A stretch of 5,537 nt of DNA from a bacterium. Its GTDB lineage: Bacteria; Bacillota_I; Bacilli_A; Acholeplasmatales; Acholeplasmataceae. Shown here in pieces: positions 1 through 4,948 of this stretch. Position numbers and translations under genes: made by a program. Under the pieces are notes generated by a model. It saw nothing but the letters and a program-made list of their open reading frames with translations, had not been told where the DNA came from and ran no database searches. The stretch's first letter is position 1; every line of letters begins with the position of its first letter. Location of the stretch: NCBI GenBank assembly GCA_018623895.1, contig JAAZUY010000040.1, positions 1-5,537 of the forward strand, written 5' to 3'.

Positions 1-39
1 AAGCAAAGAGTTAAACTTAAATGTTTATCTATAAAGTTA

Positions 40-47
40 TAATTTCG
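40..47 (+). promoter_or_regulatory. Candidate -7 promoter element of the AraC-type regulator gene
   Basis: TAATTTCG matches seven of eight positions of the Bacteroidota -7 consensus TAnnTTTG. It ends five bases before the ATG at 53, so transcription from it would begin at or next to the start codon and give a leaderless or nearly leaderless mRNA. No clear TTG -33 element is seen at the usual spacing; TTA at 17-19 is the nearest candidate. This is a pattern match in AT-rich DNA and could be chance. Confidence 0.45.
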
Positions 48-52
48 CAGGA

Positions 53-1105
53 ATGGAAATATATAATTCAGTAATTAACTCAATTAGCACGCTCTATCTA
101 TTTTTAGGAATAGCATTGATTATATATAAATCTAAAGTACAACTTCAAAATATACTTCTTGGTTTTTTTATGTTGTGTATTTCAATTTCGAGCTTAAGTG
201 AAGATTATGGATATATCATTGAGGATATCTTTCTTTTCTCCCCACTTTTCCTTAACCTTTATATAAACAGACTATATCAAATAAAAACAAATAAATTTTA
301 TTTTTTACTGTTTATTCCGGGTATAATTTTTTATGATTGGTCATTAGTTATTATTCAGAACGGATACTTTAATTTTAAACCACTTATAGTTCTCTTATCT
401 TATTTTTCCTCAATAATAATTCTATTAAACTCTATTAATAAGAATATAACTTATGTAAACATGCTGAAAACAAATTATTCTGAAATATCTTCTTCTTATA
501 AATGGATTAATACAGTTATTATATTGTCATCAATGTGGTGTTTATATCCATTTTTATTTATAGTCAATGATATGATTCCTTTTATTGATTCAGAACTATA
601 TTTTGAAACCTTAATCAACTTTCAATACCTTATTCTGATTTTACTTTTTTTTCAAATTATTTTCATTGGTTTTAGTTCATCATCCTTCAGTGAATCTATT
701 ATAACAATAAATTTGATTGAGAAAAATGAAAAAGAGATAAATATTAAAAAGGTCAATAATAATGAAAAACAAGAACTGTTTTATCAGTTAAAAAAAGATA
801 TAAAAGAAAGTAAATTATACTTGGACCCTAAGTTATCTTTATTCACATTGTCCAAAAAAATTAATAAGAGCCCACAATCTATTTCTGATTTAATAAATAA
901 CTGTTCAGACGACAATTTTTATTCATTAATTAATAAAATGAGAATAGAAGATTTTAAAATTATGGTTGTGGAAAAAAAGCACCTCAAATACAATATAGAA
1001 TCAATAGCTAGTATGTGTGGGTTTAATTCAAAGTCAACTTTTTATAGAGCATTTAAAGAATTTGAAGGTATTTCCCCTTCTCAGTTTATAAAAAATAAGT
1101 CCTAA
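53..1105 (+). CDS. Membrane-anchored AraC-family transcriptional regulator (multi-TM sensor + C-terminal HTH)
   Basis: Likely a one-component regulator that senses a signal at the inner membrane and binds DNA through a C-terminal AraC domain. The N-terminal 210 residues hold about seven hydrophobic segments, roughly at 10-25, 31-48, 58-71, 82-101, 108-127, 152-171 and 187-207. A charged linker follows (residues 222-250, rich in Lys, Glu and Asn). The C-terminus carries the two AraC helix-turn-helix units: about 261-283 (SLFTLSKKINKSPQSISDLI) and 313-347, where IESIASMCGFNSKSTFYRAF and the closing G-SPSQF are the family signature. The 350-residue length fits the 7TM-AraC architecture common in Bacteroidota. 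The ATG at 53 directly precedes the first membrane segment, and the next Met (residue 40) would remove it. The gene sits 70 bases upstream of, and co-directional with, the cytochrome/YceI/DUF5777 operon, so it is the obvious candidate regulator. That link is inference. The ligand is unknown. Confidence 0.9.
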   Translation: MEIYNSVINSISTLYLFLGIALIIYKSKVQLQNILLGFFMLCISISSLSEDYGYIIEDIFLFSPLFLNLYINRLYQIKTNKFYFLLFIPGIIFYDWSLVIIQNGYFNFKPLIVLLSYFSSIIILLNSINKNITYVNMLKTNYSEISSSYKWINTVIILSSMWCLYPFLFIVNDMIPFIDSELYFETLINFQYLILILLFFQIIFIGFSSSSFSESIITINLIEKNEKEINIKKVNNNEKQELFYQLKKDIKESKLYLDPKLSLFTLSKKINKSPQSISDLINNCSDDNFYSLINKMRIEDFKIMVVEKKHLKYNIESIASMCGFNSKSTFYRAFKEFEGISPSQFIKNKS

Positions 1106-1163
1106 TTATTTTCAGTAGGACAAATCTCTTTATATAATTATCTTATGCCTTATAGGTTCTTCT

Positions 1164-1171
1164 GATATTTG
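1164..1171 (+). promoter_or_regulatory. Weak candidate -7 element in front of the cytochrome operon
   Basis: GATATTTG differs from TAnnTTTG only at its first base and ends four bases before the ATG at 1176, the same geometry as the elements before the regulator gene and rbfA. No TTG -33 element is visible at about 19 bases upstream. The 70-base gap (1106-1175) shows no clear terminator hairpin, so read-through from the regulator gene is an equally good explanation for operon transcription. Confidence 0.3.
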
Positions 1172-1175
1172 TTAA

Positions 1176-2045
1176 ATGAAGAAAAGCCTATTTTTAACTC
1201 TACTCGTACTCTTATTATATAGATGCACAATCCAGCCTCACGATATTACTTCAGAATACGGTCCTATACCTGGGAGAACAGCCCTTGAATATGCCTATGA
1301 GTGTGAGGATGTTTTAGGAACTTTACCAGAATTTAAATATGAGGACGCAATAGAAATTCCTATGACAAAAAATGGAGTTTCATTAACCAGTGGAAGTGAT
1401 AATCCTAACGACTGCGACCATCCATTTGCTTTTAATGCACCCTGTGACCCTGGAAACAGAATGGGTCGATACAATGGATTAAACGATGATGGTACAGAAA
1501 ATGATGATGTAGTTTTTATTACTTTTTTCAGAGGCTCAGGATTAGGTGTTATTGGAACTAAGATTTCAACTGGAGAAACCTGTTTCTTTGAAATAGATGA
1601 TTTTGACACAGCAAATAAGCCAATCCCAAAACCTGGTGATTCTAATTATAATGATGTATGGGGTTCACCTTCTCAACTTGCAGGTGAGATAAACTGTGTT
1701 AATTGTCATATGGCAAGCCCATTTTTACATTCCCCCGCAGTTGACCAAATTAAATTACCCGGAAATCCTTCTGAATTACTTCTTCCAATATCAGGTAATG
1801 AACCATATGTTGTTGTTGGACAAGAATGGGGACAACCTAAAACTGCACTATTTACTAATAATCAATGTACTGCATGTCACAGACCTCAATGTACATCACA
1901 TTTTCAAAATTATCCTCTTGATGAGTTAGTAATGCCTGCACCATTTTTAAATGCTAATAATTTTGACCATAGCGATATTGCAACTGCAGATAGACAAGAA
2001 ATTAGAGACTGGTGTAAAACAATTGGAATAGAATTATCAGATTAA
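1176..2045 (+). CDS. Exported protein with two haem-c binding motifs (CxxCH)
   Basis: Probably a periplasmic or membrane-attached electron carrier or redox protein. The N-terminus (MKKSLFLTLLVLLLY) is a signal sequence ending at Cys17. Context suggests a lipoprotein, but the residue before the Cys is Arg (LYRC), which does not fit the usual small-residue lipobox. Two haem-c attachment motifs are clear: CVNCH at residues 174-178 and CTACH at 231-235, the latter followed by another Cys (239). Additional Cys lie at 43, 80, 90, 136 and 280, so disulfides in the N-terminal half are possible. Both motifs sit in the C-terminal 40%. The first 170 residues, rich in Asp, Asn and Gly, resemble nothing I can name, so this may be a two-part protein. 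It is first in an operon with a second cytochrome 18 bases downstream, followed by yceI-like, OB-fold and DUF5777 genes. The haem motifs are seen; the function is inferred and the substrate is unknown. Confidence 0.8.
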   Translation: MKKSLFLTLLVLLLYRCTIQPHDITSEYGPIPGRTALEYAYECEDVLGTLPEFKYEDAIEIPMTKNGVSLTSGSDNPNDCDHPFAFNAPCDPGNRMGRYNGLNDDGTENDDVVFITFFRGSGLGVIGTKISTGETCFFEIDDFDTANKPIPKPGDSNYNDVWGSPSQLAGEINCVNCHMASPFLHSPAVDQIKLPGNPSELLLPISGNEPYVVVGQEWGQPKTALFTNNQCTACHRPQCTSHFQNYPLDELVMPAPFLNANNFDHSDIATADRQEIRDWCKTIGIELSD

Positions 2046-2063
2046 AAGTTAAGTAGAAAATTA

Positions 2064-2414
2064 ATGAAAAAGCAATTTTTAATATCAACCTTTATATTTA
2101 CATTAACAAGCTGCACAAAAGGTTTTATCCCTGAATATACTAATATTACCGAACCTGTTGATTCAATAATTTCATATAGTTCTCATATTAAACCAGTTAT
2201 TACTCAATATTGTATTAGTTGTCATTCTGGAAGTTCTCCTCAAGGAAATTTAAATCTTATTAATTACAGTCAGGTGAGGAGTGCCATTGAGAATAATTCT
2301 TTAATACAACGAGTAAATGACCCTATTAATCCTATGCCACCATCAGGTCTTATGCCAATTCAAACTAGAGTACTTTTTGATGAATGGATTAAAAATGGAT
2401 ATTTAGAAGATTAA
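2064..2414 (+). CDS. Small c-type cytochrome lipoprotein (one haem site)
   Basis: A 116-residue lipoprotein with a canonical lipobox (LTSC, Cys17) after a short hydrophobic signal. It carries one haem-c motif, CISCH, at residues 50-54. What follows resembles the single-domain cytochromes called planctomycete-type cytochrome c (PSCyt1): a G-N-L-N-L stretch after the haem site (61-65), an NPMPPSG segment (89-95) whose Met91, or Met97 just after it, is the probable distal haem ligand, and a final helix with FDEWIKNGY (105-113), like the W-I-x-x-G-A ending of the family. It is expected to be anchored in a membrane by its lipid and to carry electrons. It lies 18 bases after the two-haem protein and 2 bases before the yceI-like gene, so it is certainly co-transcribed. 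The partner oxidase or reductase is not visible in this window. Confidence 0.87.
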   Translation: MKKQFLISTFIFTLTSCTKGFIPEYTNITEPVDSIISYSSHIKPVITQYCISCHSGSSPQGNLNLINYSQVRSAIENNSLIQRVNDPINPMPPSGLMPIQTRVLFDEWIKNGYLED

Positions 2415-2416
2415 TT

Positions 2417-2968
2417 ATGACTAAACTTAAATTTTTAATTACTGTTACTTTTCTAATTTCATTTCAACTTAATGCACAAAAATTCTATACTCGTTCTGGA
2501 AATACATCAATTGAAGGTTCAGAAAAATCATTTGAGCCAGTAAGTGCAATTAATGAAACTACTACAGTAATACTAGATTTAAAATCTAATAATCTAGTAG
2601 CACAAGTTTTTATTGCAGGTTTTGAGTTTAAAAATGCTTTAATGCAAGAACACTTTAATGAGAATTACATGGATACTAATAAATATCCTAAAGCTATTTT
2701 TAAAGGTACGATATCAGATTTTTCATTAGATGAAGTAAAAAAAATTGAAGGGAGTGGGTTACTTACTGGAATATTAACTGTAAAGGGTATCGATAAAAAA
2801 ATTGAAGTCTCAATTAATATAAAAGAGGAAAGTGATAGAATTTATTTATCTGGAAATTTTTATGTAAAACCTGAAGATTTCGATATTAAAATTCCTGCAA
2901 TAGTTAAAGATAAAATTGCTAAAGAAATTCAAATAAACATAAATTATGAGCTTGTTGAGAAAAAGTAA
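2417..2968 (+). CDS. YceI family exported protein
   Basis: The 183-residue length and sequence fit the YceI family, lipocalin-like beta-barrels that in characterised members bind polyisoprenoid-type lipids in the periplasm. A signal peptide is visible at residues 1-20 (a hydrophobic run ending LNA before Gln21), consistent with signal peptidase I cleavage. The diagnostic block is at 70-97: EFKNALMQEHFNENYM followed by KYPKAIFKG, the family's F-x-N-x-L-M-x-x-H-F ... Y-P-x-A-x-F-x-G pattern. A second conserved block, GLLTGILTVKGIDKKIEV, is at 114-131. In the operon it stands between haem proteins and envelope proteins; YceI proteins are often found near b- or c-type cytochromes and may carry an isoprenoid quinone, so a quinone-related role is reasonable but inferred. 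It starts 2 bases after the upstream stop, and its 3' end overlaps the next gene by 23 bases. Confidence 0.9.
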   Translation: MTKLKFLITVTFLISFQLNAQKFYTRSGNTSIEGSEKSFEPVSAINETTTVILDLKSNNLVAQVFIAGFEFKNALMQEHFNENYMDTNKYPKAIFKGTISDFSLDEVKKIEGSGLLTGILTVKGIDKKIEVSINIKEESDRIYLSGNFYVKPEDFDIKIPAIVKDKIAKEIQININYELVEKK

Positions 2969-3335
2969 AATTATTTTAACCATTAGTCTAATTATAATCT
3001 CATCCTTAATAATTAGATATACTTATAACTATGTTTTCGCTTCTTCAAAAGAAGTTACTGAAATAATCCCTGAGTTTAAAGGACATGCATATGAGTTTAA
3101 TTATCAAGTAACTGATAATATCTCGGAATGGATAGGTAAGGTAGTTCAAATTTCAGGATTTATCACTGAAGTGAATAATGATGGTATTATTCTCAACGAG
3201 TCAATTTATTGTCAATTAGATAAAAGAAGTATTAATGAAGAAAAAACTAATGAGAGTGTAATAATTAAAGGAGTGTTTGTTGGTTTTGATGAATTATTAA
3301 TGGAGATGAAAATAAATCAATGTATTATTTTATGA
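2946..3335 (+). CDS. Membrane-anchored OB-fold protein (tRNA_anti-like)
   Basis: A 129-residue protein with an N-terminal hydrophobic helix (about residues 8-24, preceded by RKSK). It is probably an uncleaved anchor placing the rest in the periplasm, though a signal peptide is possible. Residues 60-129 look like the small OB-fold that Pfam calls tRNA_anti-like: WIGKVVQISGFITEV (62-76), IILNESIYCQL (81-91), SVIIKGVFVGFDEL (104-117) and a closing KINQCIIL. The pattern of a K-V-x-x-S-G strand, a Cys in the middle (89) and a C-x-I ending (126) is typical of these Bacteroidota proteins. Despite the family name, no RNA role is implied for an exported version. It starts inside the 3' end of the yceI-like gene in another frame (23-base overlap) and ends in an ATGA overlap with the DUF5777 gene, so its translation is probably coupled to both. 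Its function is unknown. Confidence 0.75.
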   Translation: MSLLRKSKIILTISLIIISSLIIRYTYNYVFASSKEVTEIIPEFKGHAYEFNYQVTDNISEWIGKVVQISGFITEVNNDGIILNESIYCQLDKRSINEEKTNESVIIKGVFVGFDELLMEMKINQCIIL

Positions 3336-4198
3336 AAAAATCAATATTAATATCGGTATTAATTGTTTTCCCTTTAATAGGATATGGACAGGAAGATAGT
3401 CTTCTCAAAGAATTGGAAAGTTTATCAGAGAATGAACAAATATTCGAACTGCCCGCATTCAAAGCATTACAAATAGGAAATTTACAATCTACAAAAGTAG
3501 TGAGCAAAGGAGATTTGTACTTAGTTGTAGCTCATAGATTTGGATATTTAAAAAATGGGATAACTGATTTTTTTGGACTAGACCAAGCAAATACTAAAAT
3601 TCAATTACTATATGGAATCAAAAAAAACTTACAATTAGGTGTTAGTAGAGACAGTTACCAAAAAACATATTCCGGAACAGCTAAATACAGACTTTTAAAG
3701 CAATCAAATAAACTACCATTGAATCTTTCACTTTATGGGAGTATTGATGTTAATTCACAATTAAAAAAAAGTGTATATCCTGGGTTAAAACAATTAGATA
3801 GATTTTCATATACAGCTCAGATATTAGCAGCAAAACGTTTTTCAGAAAAACTATCTTTACAAATAGCGCCAATTTTTGTAAGACATAACTTACAGGATTT
3901 AAACTACACAAAGGAACAAACTCACAATCAAGTTCTATTAGGAACAGGTGGTCGTTATAAACTTTCTAATAGATTTAGTGTAAATTTTGATTACGTTTAT
4001 AATTTTTCAAGGAATAAAAATTCTTTATATAAAAACCCTCTAACAATAGGTGTTGACATTGAAACGGGAGGACATGTTTTTCAATTATTATTTACTAATT
4101 CAAGAGCAAGTAACGATTCTAGTTTTTTAACGGAGACTCTTGGTGATTGGTCTAAAGGTCAAATATCTTTTGGATTTAATATAGTTCGTGTGTTTTAA
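3332..4198 (+). CDS. DUF5777 family outer-membrane beta-barrel protein
   Basis: A predicted outer-membrane barrel of 288 residues, last gene of the operon. I chose the ATG at 3332, not the in-frame ATG at 3320 (four residues longer), because 3332 forms an ATGA overlap with the upstream stop and begins a clean signal peptide (MKKSILISVLIVFPLIGYGQ, cleavage near residue 20). The mature part starts with an acidic stretch, then PAFKALQIGNLQSTKVVSKGDL, a region I associate with DUF5777. Next come alternating amphipathic strands with a FGYLKNGITDFFGLDQANT segment, then repeated short strands ending in Phe (IVRVF), the usual C-terminal aromatic of barrels. No enzyme motif is seen. With two cytochromes and a YceI protein upstream it may be a pore or scaffold for an envelope redox system; that is inference. 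Leucine is TTA-dominated (24 of 41 by hand count of this gene), unlike rbfA. Confidence 0.85.
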   Translation: MKKSILISVLIVFPLIGYGQEDSLLKELESLSENEQIFELPAFKALQIGNLQSTKVVSKGDLYLVVAHRFGYLKNGITDFFGLDQANTKIQLLYGIKKNLQLGVSRDSYQKTYSGTAKYRLLKQSNKLPLNLSLYGSIDVNSQLKKSVYPGLKQLDRFSYTAQILAAKRFSEKLSLQIAPIFVRHNLQDLNYTKEQTHNQVLLGTGGRYKLSNRFSVNFDYVYNFSRNKNSLYKNPLTIGVDIETGGHVFQLLFTNSRASNDSSFLTETLGDWSKGQISFGFNIVRVF

Positions 4199-4219
4199 TT
4201 TTATCAATAATTTAAAATC

Positions 4220-4233
4220 ATTTAATATTAAAT
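4220..4233. repeat. 14-base perfect AT palindrome after the DUF5777 gene
   Basis: ATTTAATATTAAAT reads the same on both strands. It lies 22 bases after the DUF5777 stop. It is too AT-rich and loop-free to be a good terminator, and palindromes of this length made only of A and T are not rare in such DNA. It might be a binding site, but nothing else supports that. Confidence 0.35.
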
Positions 4234-4304
4234 CACCCCCACCTCAAAGATTATACACCATTTTACAGACACATCCCCCAAACAGAAAACTGATTTTTAA
4301 AATG

Positions 4305-4315
4305 ACCCCGGGGGT
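4305..4315. repeat. G/C palindrome ACCCC-G-GGGGT
   Basis: An 11-base inverted repeat around one central G, the most GC-rich point in the gene-free stretch. The two arms are too close for a stable RNA hairpin, so a protein binding site or chance is more likely than a terminator. Confidence 0.35.
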
Positions 4316-4351
4316 ATGTTTTATAGTTAGCAAGCGGATTTTTTTGAGTTT

Positions 4352-4375
4352 TGTTGCCAATATGTTGCCAGGCAA
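4352..4375. repeat. Tandem TGTTGCCA repeat with overlapping inverted repeat
   Basis: TGTTGCCA occurs at 4352-4359 and again at 4363-4370, an 11-base period of about one helical turn. The second copy merges into TTGCC-A-GGCAA (4365-4375), a perfect inverted repeat about one central base. Direct plus inverted short repeats just outside the 3' end of a tRNA gene resemble arm-type or core recombinase sites, but no integrase gene or duplicated tRNA end is present in the window. The site could also be a regulator operator. Confidence 0.4.
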
Positions 4376-4380
4376 GAAAT

Positions 4381-4423
4381 AAAAAAACCGCAACTATATG
4401 TAAAACAAATAATTACGGTTTTT
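4381..4423. terminator. Bidirectional intrinsic terminator between the operon and the tRNA gene
   Basis: AAAAACCG (4383-4390) is complementary to CGGTTTTT (4416-4423), and the stem can extend past one mismatch by two A-T pairs (4392-4393 with 4413-4414) around an AT-rich loop. On the minus strand, the direction of the tRNA, the stem is followed by seven T residues (the A run at 4381-4387). On the plus strand it ends in CGGTTTTTCT. It can therefore end both the convergent DUF5777 operon and the tRNA transcript. The stem has only three G-C pairs, so its strength is moderate. Confidence 0.65.
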
Positions 4424-4428
4424 CTGGG

Positions 4429-4502
4429 TGGTCCCACCTGGACTCGAACCAGGGACCAAATGATTATGAGTCATCTACTCTAACCAACTGAGCTATAGGA
4501 CC
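4429..4502 (-). tRNA. tRNA with anticodon CAT, best read as tRNA-Ile2 (lysidine type)
   Basis: A full cloverleaf of 74 bases is read on the minus strand. The acceptor stem is GGTCCTA with TGGGACC (one G-T pair), and the D arm is GCTC/GAGT with GTTGGTTA in the loop. The anticodon stem is GATGA/TCATT, the loop is CTCATAA (anticodon at 4466-4468) and the T arm is CCTGG/CCAGG with loop TTCGAGT. The discriminator base is A, and the following bases are CCC, so CCA is not encoded. CAT can mean Met or the minor Ile codon ATA. Here C4 and C5 of the acceptor stem pair with G, as in tRNA-Ile2 recognised by the lysidine synthetase TilS. The segment GACTCATAATC with its TTTGGTC variable region resembles E. 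coli ileX (GACTCATAATC, CTTGGTC) more than the elongator Met tRNA. Ile2 is favoured but not proven; the tRNA itself is certain. Confidence 0.93.
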
Positions 4503-4512
4503 AGTGTTGGCG

Positions 4513-4520
4513 CAAATATA
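4513..4520 (-). promoter_or_regulatory. -7 promoter element of the tRNA gene
   Basis: On the minus strand this reads TATATTTG, a perfect match to the Bacteroidota TAnnTTTG consensus. It ends ten bases before the tRNA 5' end, so the start site would lie a few bases upstream of the mature tRNA, as expected for a tRNA promoter. A T-rich stretch about 19 bases further upstream (minus strand) could serve as a weak -33 element. Confidence 0.65.
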
Positions 4521-4575
4521 CAATTTCACTATCTTTTTATAAAACATAAATTAACTTTTTGTTTTTTATTTAAAC

Positions 4576-4583
4576 TACTTTTG
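4576..4583 (+). promoter_or_regulatory. -7 promoter element of rbfA
   Basis: TACTTTTG matches TAnnTTTG perfectly and ends four bases before the rbfA ATG. The start site would fall at or very near the ATG, predicting a leaderless rbfA mRNA. A TTTTTG at 4556-4561 could be the -33 element but its 14-base spacing is shorter than usual; TTAAC at 4551 gives a spacing nearer the norm. The divergent tRNA promoter is on the other strand of the same 85-base gap. Confidence 0.55.
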
Positions 4584-4587
4584 ACAA

Positions 4588-4947
4588 ATGGAAAGTCAGA
4601 GACAGAAAAAGATTTCTTCTTTAATACAAAAAGAACTTGCTGGGCTTATTAACGAGGACCTTAGAAGGGGTGGTATAAAAAACCTTATCATCTCTGTAAC
4701 GAAGACACGTGTTTCTCCTGATCTTTCATTATGTAAGGTTTATTTGAGTATTTTTCCAAGCAATAATTCTGTTGCTCAAATTGATCTGTTGCAAAAAAAT
4801 TCTACCAAAATAAAACATGATTTATCAGTTATATTAAAAAAACATTTAAGAAAAGTTCCTGAGCTTGCTTTTTTTCTTGACGACTCTCTTGATTATATCG
4901 ATTCAGTTGAAGACTCTATAAACAATCCTGACAATCCTATTAAATAA
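4588..4947 (+). CDS. rbfA: Ribosome-binding factor A
   Basis: RbfA is a small KH-like protein that binds the immature 30S subunit and helps the 16S rRNA 5' end mature, important in the cold. The 119-residue length is normal for the family. Family features are visible: the N-terminal RQKKISSLIQKELAGLINED helix, the LIISVTKTRVSPDLSLCKVYLSIF stretch (33-56) carrying the conserved V-S-P-D-L ... K-V-Y block, and the C-terminal HLRKVPELAFFLDDSLDYID (85-104) matching the R-x-x-P-x-L-x-F-x-x-D-x-S family ending. A short tail of Asn, Pro and Asp residues follows. The ATG at 4588 starts the N-terminal helix and sits just after a perfect -7 element. The next gene begins one base after the stop, so the two form an operon; rbfA next to a LolE-type permease is a gene order I recall from Flavobacteriia. 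Leucine is CTT-rich (8 of 16 by hand count). Confidence 0.95.
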   Translation: MESQRQKKISSLIQKELAGLINEDLRRGGIKNLIISVTKTRVSPDLSLCKVYLSIFPSNNSVAQIDLLQKNSTKIKHDLSVILKKHLRKVPELAFFLDDSLDYIDSVEDSINNPDNPIK

Positions 4948-4948
4948 A

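Larger units (their letters stand above)
4199..4380. other. Gene-free stretch with palindromes and C/G runs
   Basis: I see no convincing gene on either strand in this stretch between the DUF5777 stop and the terminator. A 64-codon frame crosses it (4188-4382) but begins inside the DUF5777 gene and has no signal peptide, domain or conserved pattern. The stretch holds a 14-base AT palindrome (4220-4233), C runs at 4236-4240 and 4275-4279, an ACCCC-G-GGGGT palindrome (4305-4315), a tandem TGTTGCCA repeat and a TTGCC-A-GGCAA inverted repeat. G/C runs of this kind are absent from the neighbouring AT-rich genes. A degraded mobile-element end or a regulatory RNA is possible but unproven. Confidence 0.5.

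Noticed and set aside
1295..1609. 104-codon open frame on the minus strand
   Set aside because: It lies entirely inside the two-haem gene, has no signal, domain or promoter, and the plus-strand frame has clear CxxCH motifs and operon spacing.
1696..1929. 77-codon open frame on the plus strand
   Set aside because: Out-of-frame shadow of the haem-binding part of the 1176-2045 gene; its sequence shows no recognisable pattern.
3320..3334. Longer start for the DUF5777 gene (MYYF before the second Met)
   Set aside because: The ATG at 3332 gives the ATGA overlap with the upstream stop and a clean signal peptide beginning MKKS, so the four extra residues are unlikely.
3325..3507. 60-codon minus-strand frame
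   Set aside because: Antisense to the signal peptide region of the DUF5777 gene with no support of its own.
4188..4382. 64-codon plus-strand frame across the gene-free stretch
   Set aside because: Starts inside the DUF5777 gene in another frame, has no start-site signals or domain, and ends at the terminator; treated as non-coding, though a decayed fragment of a mobile element cannot be excluded.
4429..4502. Reading the CAT tRNA as initiator Met
   Set aside because: The first acceptor pair G1-C72 is a normal pair, whereas bacterial initiator tRNAs have a mismatch there, and the anticodon stem lacks the three G-C pairs of initiators.
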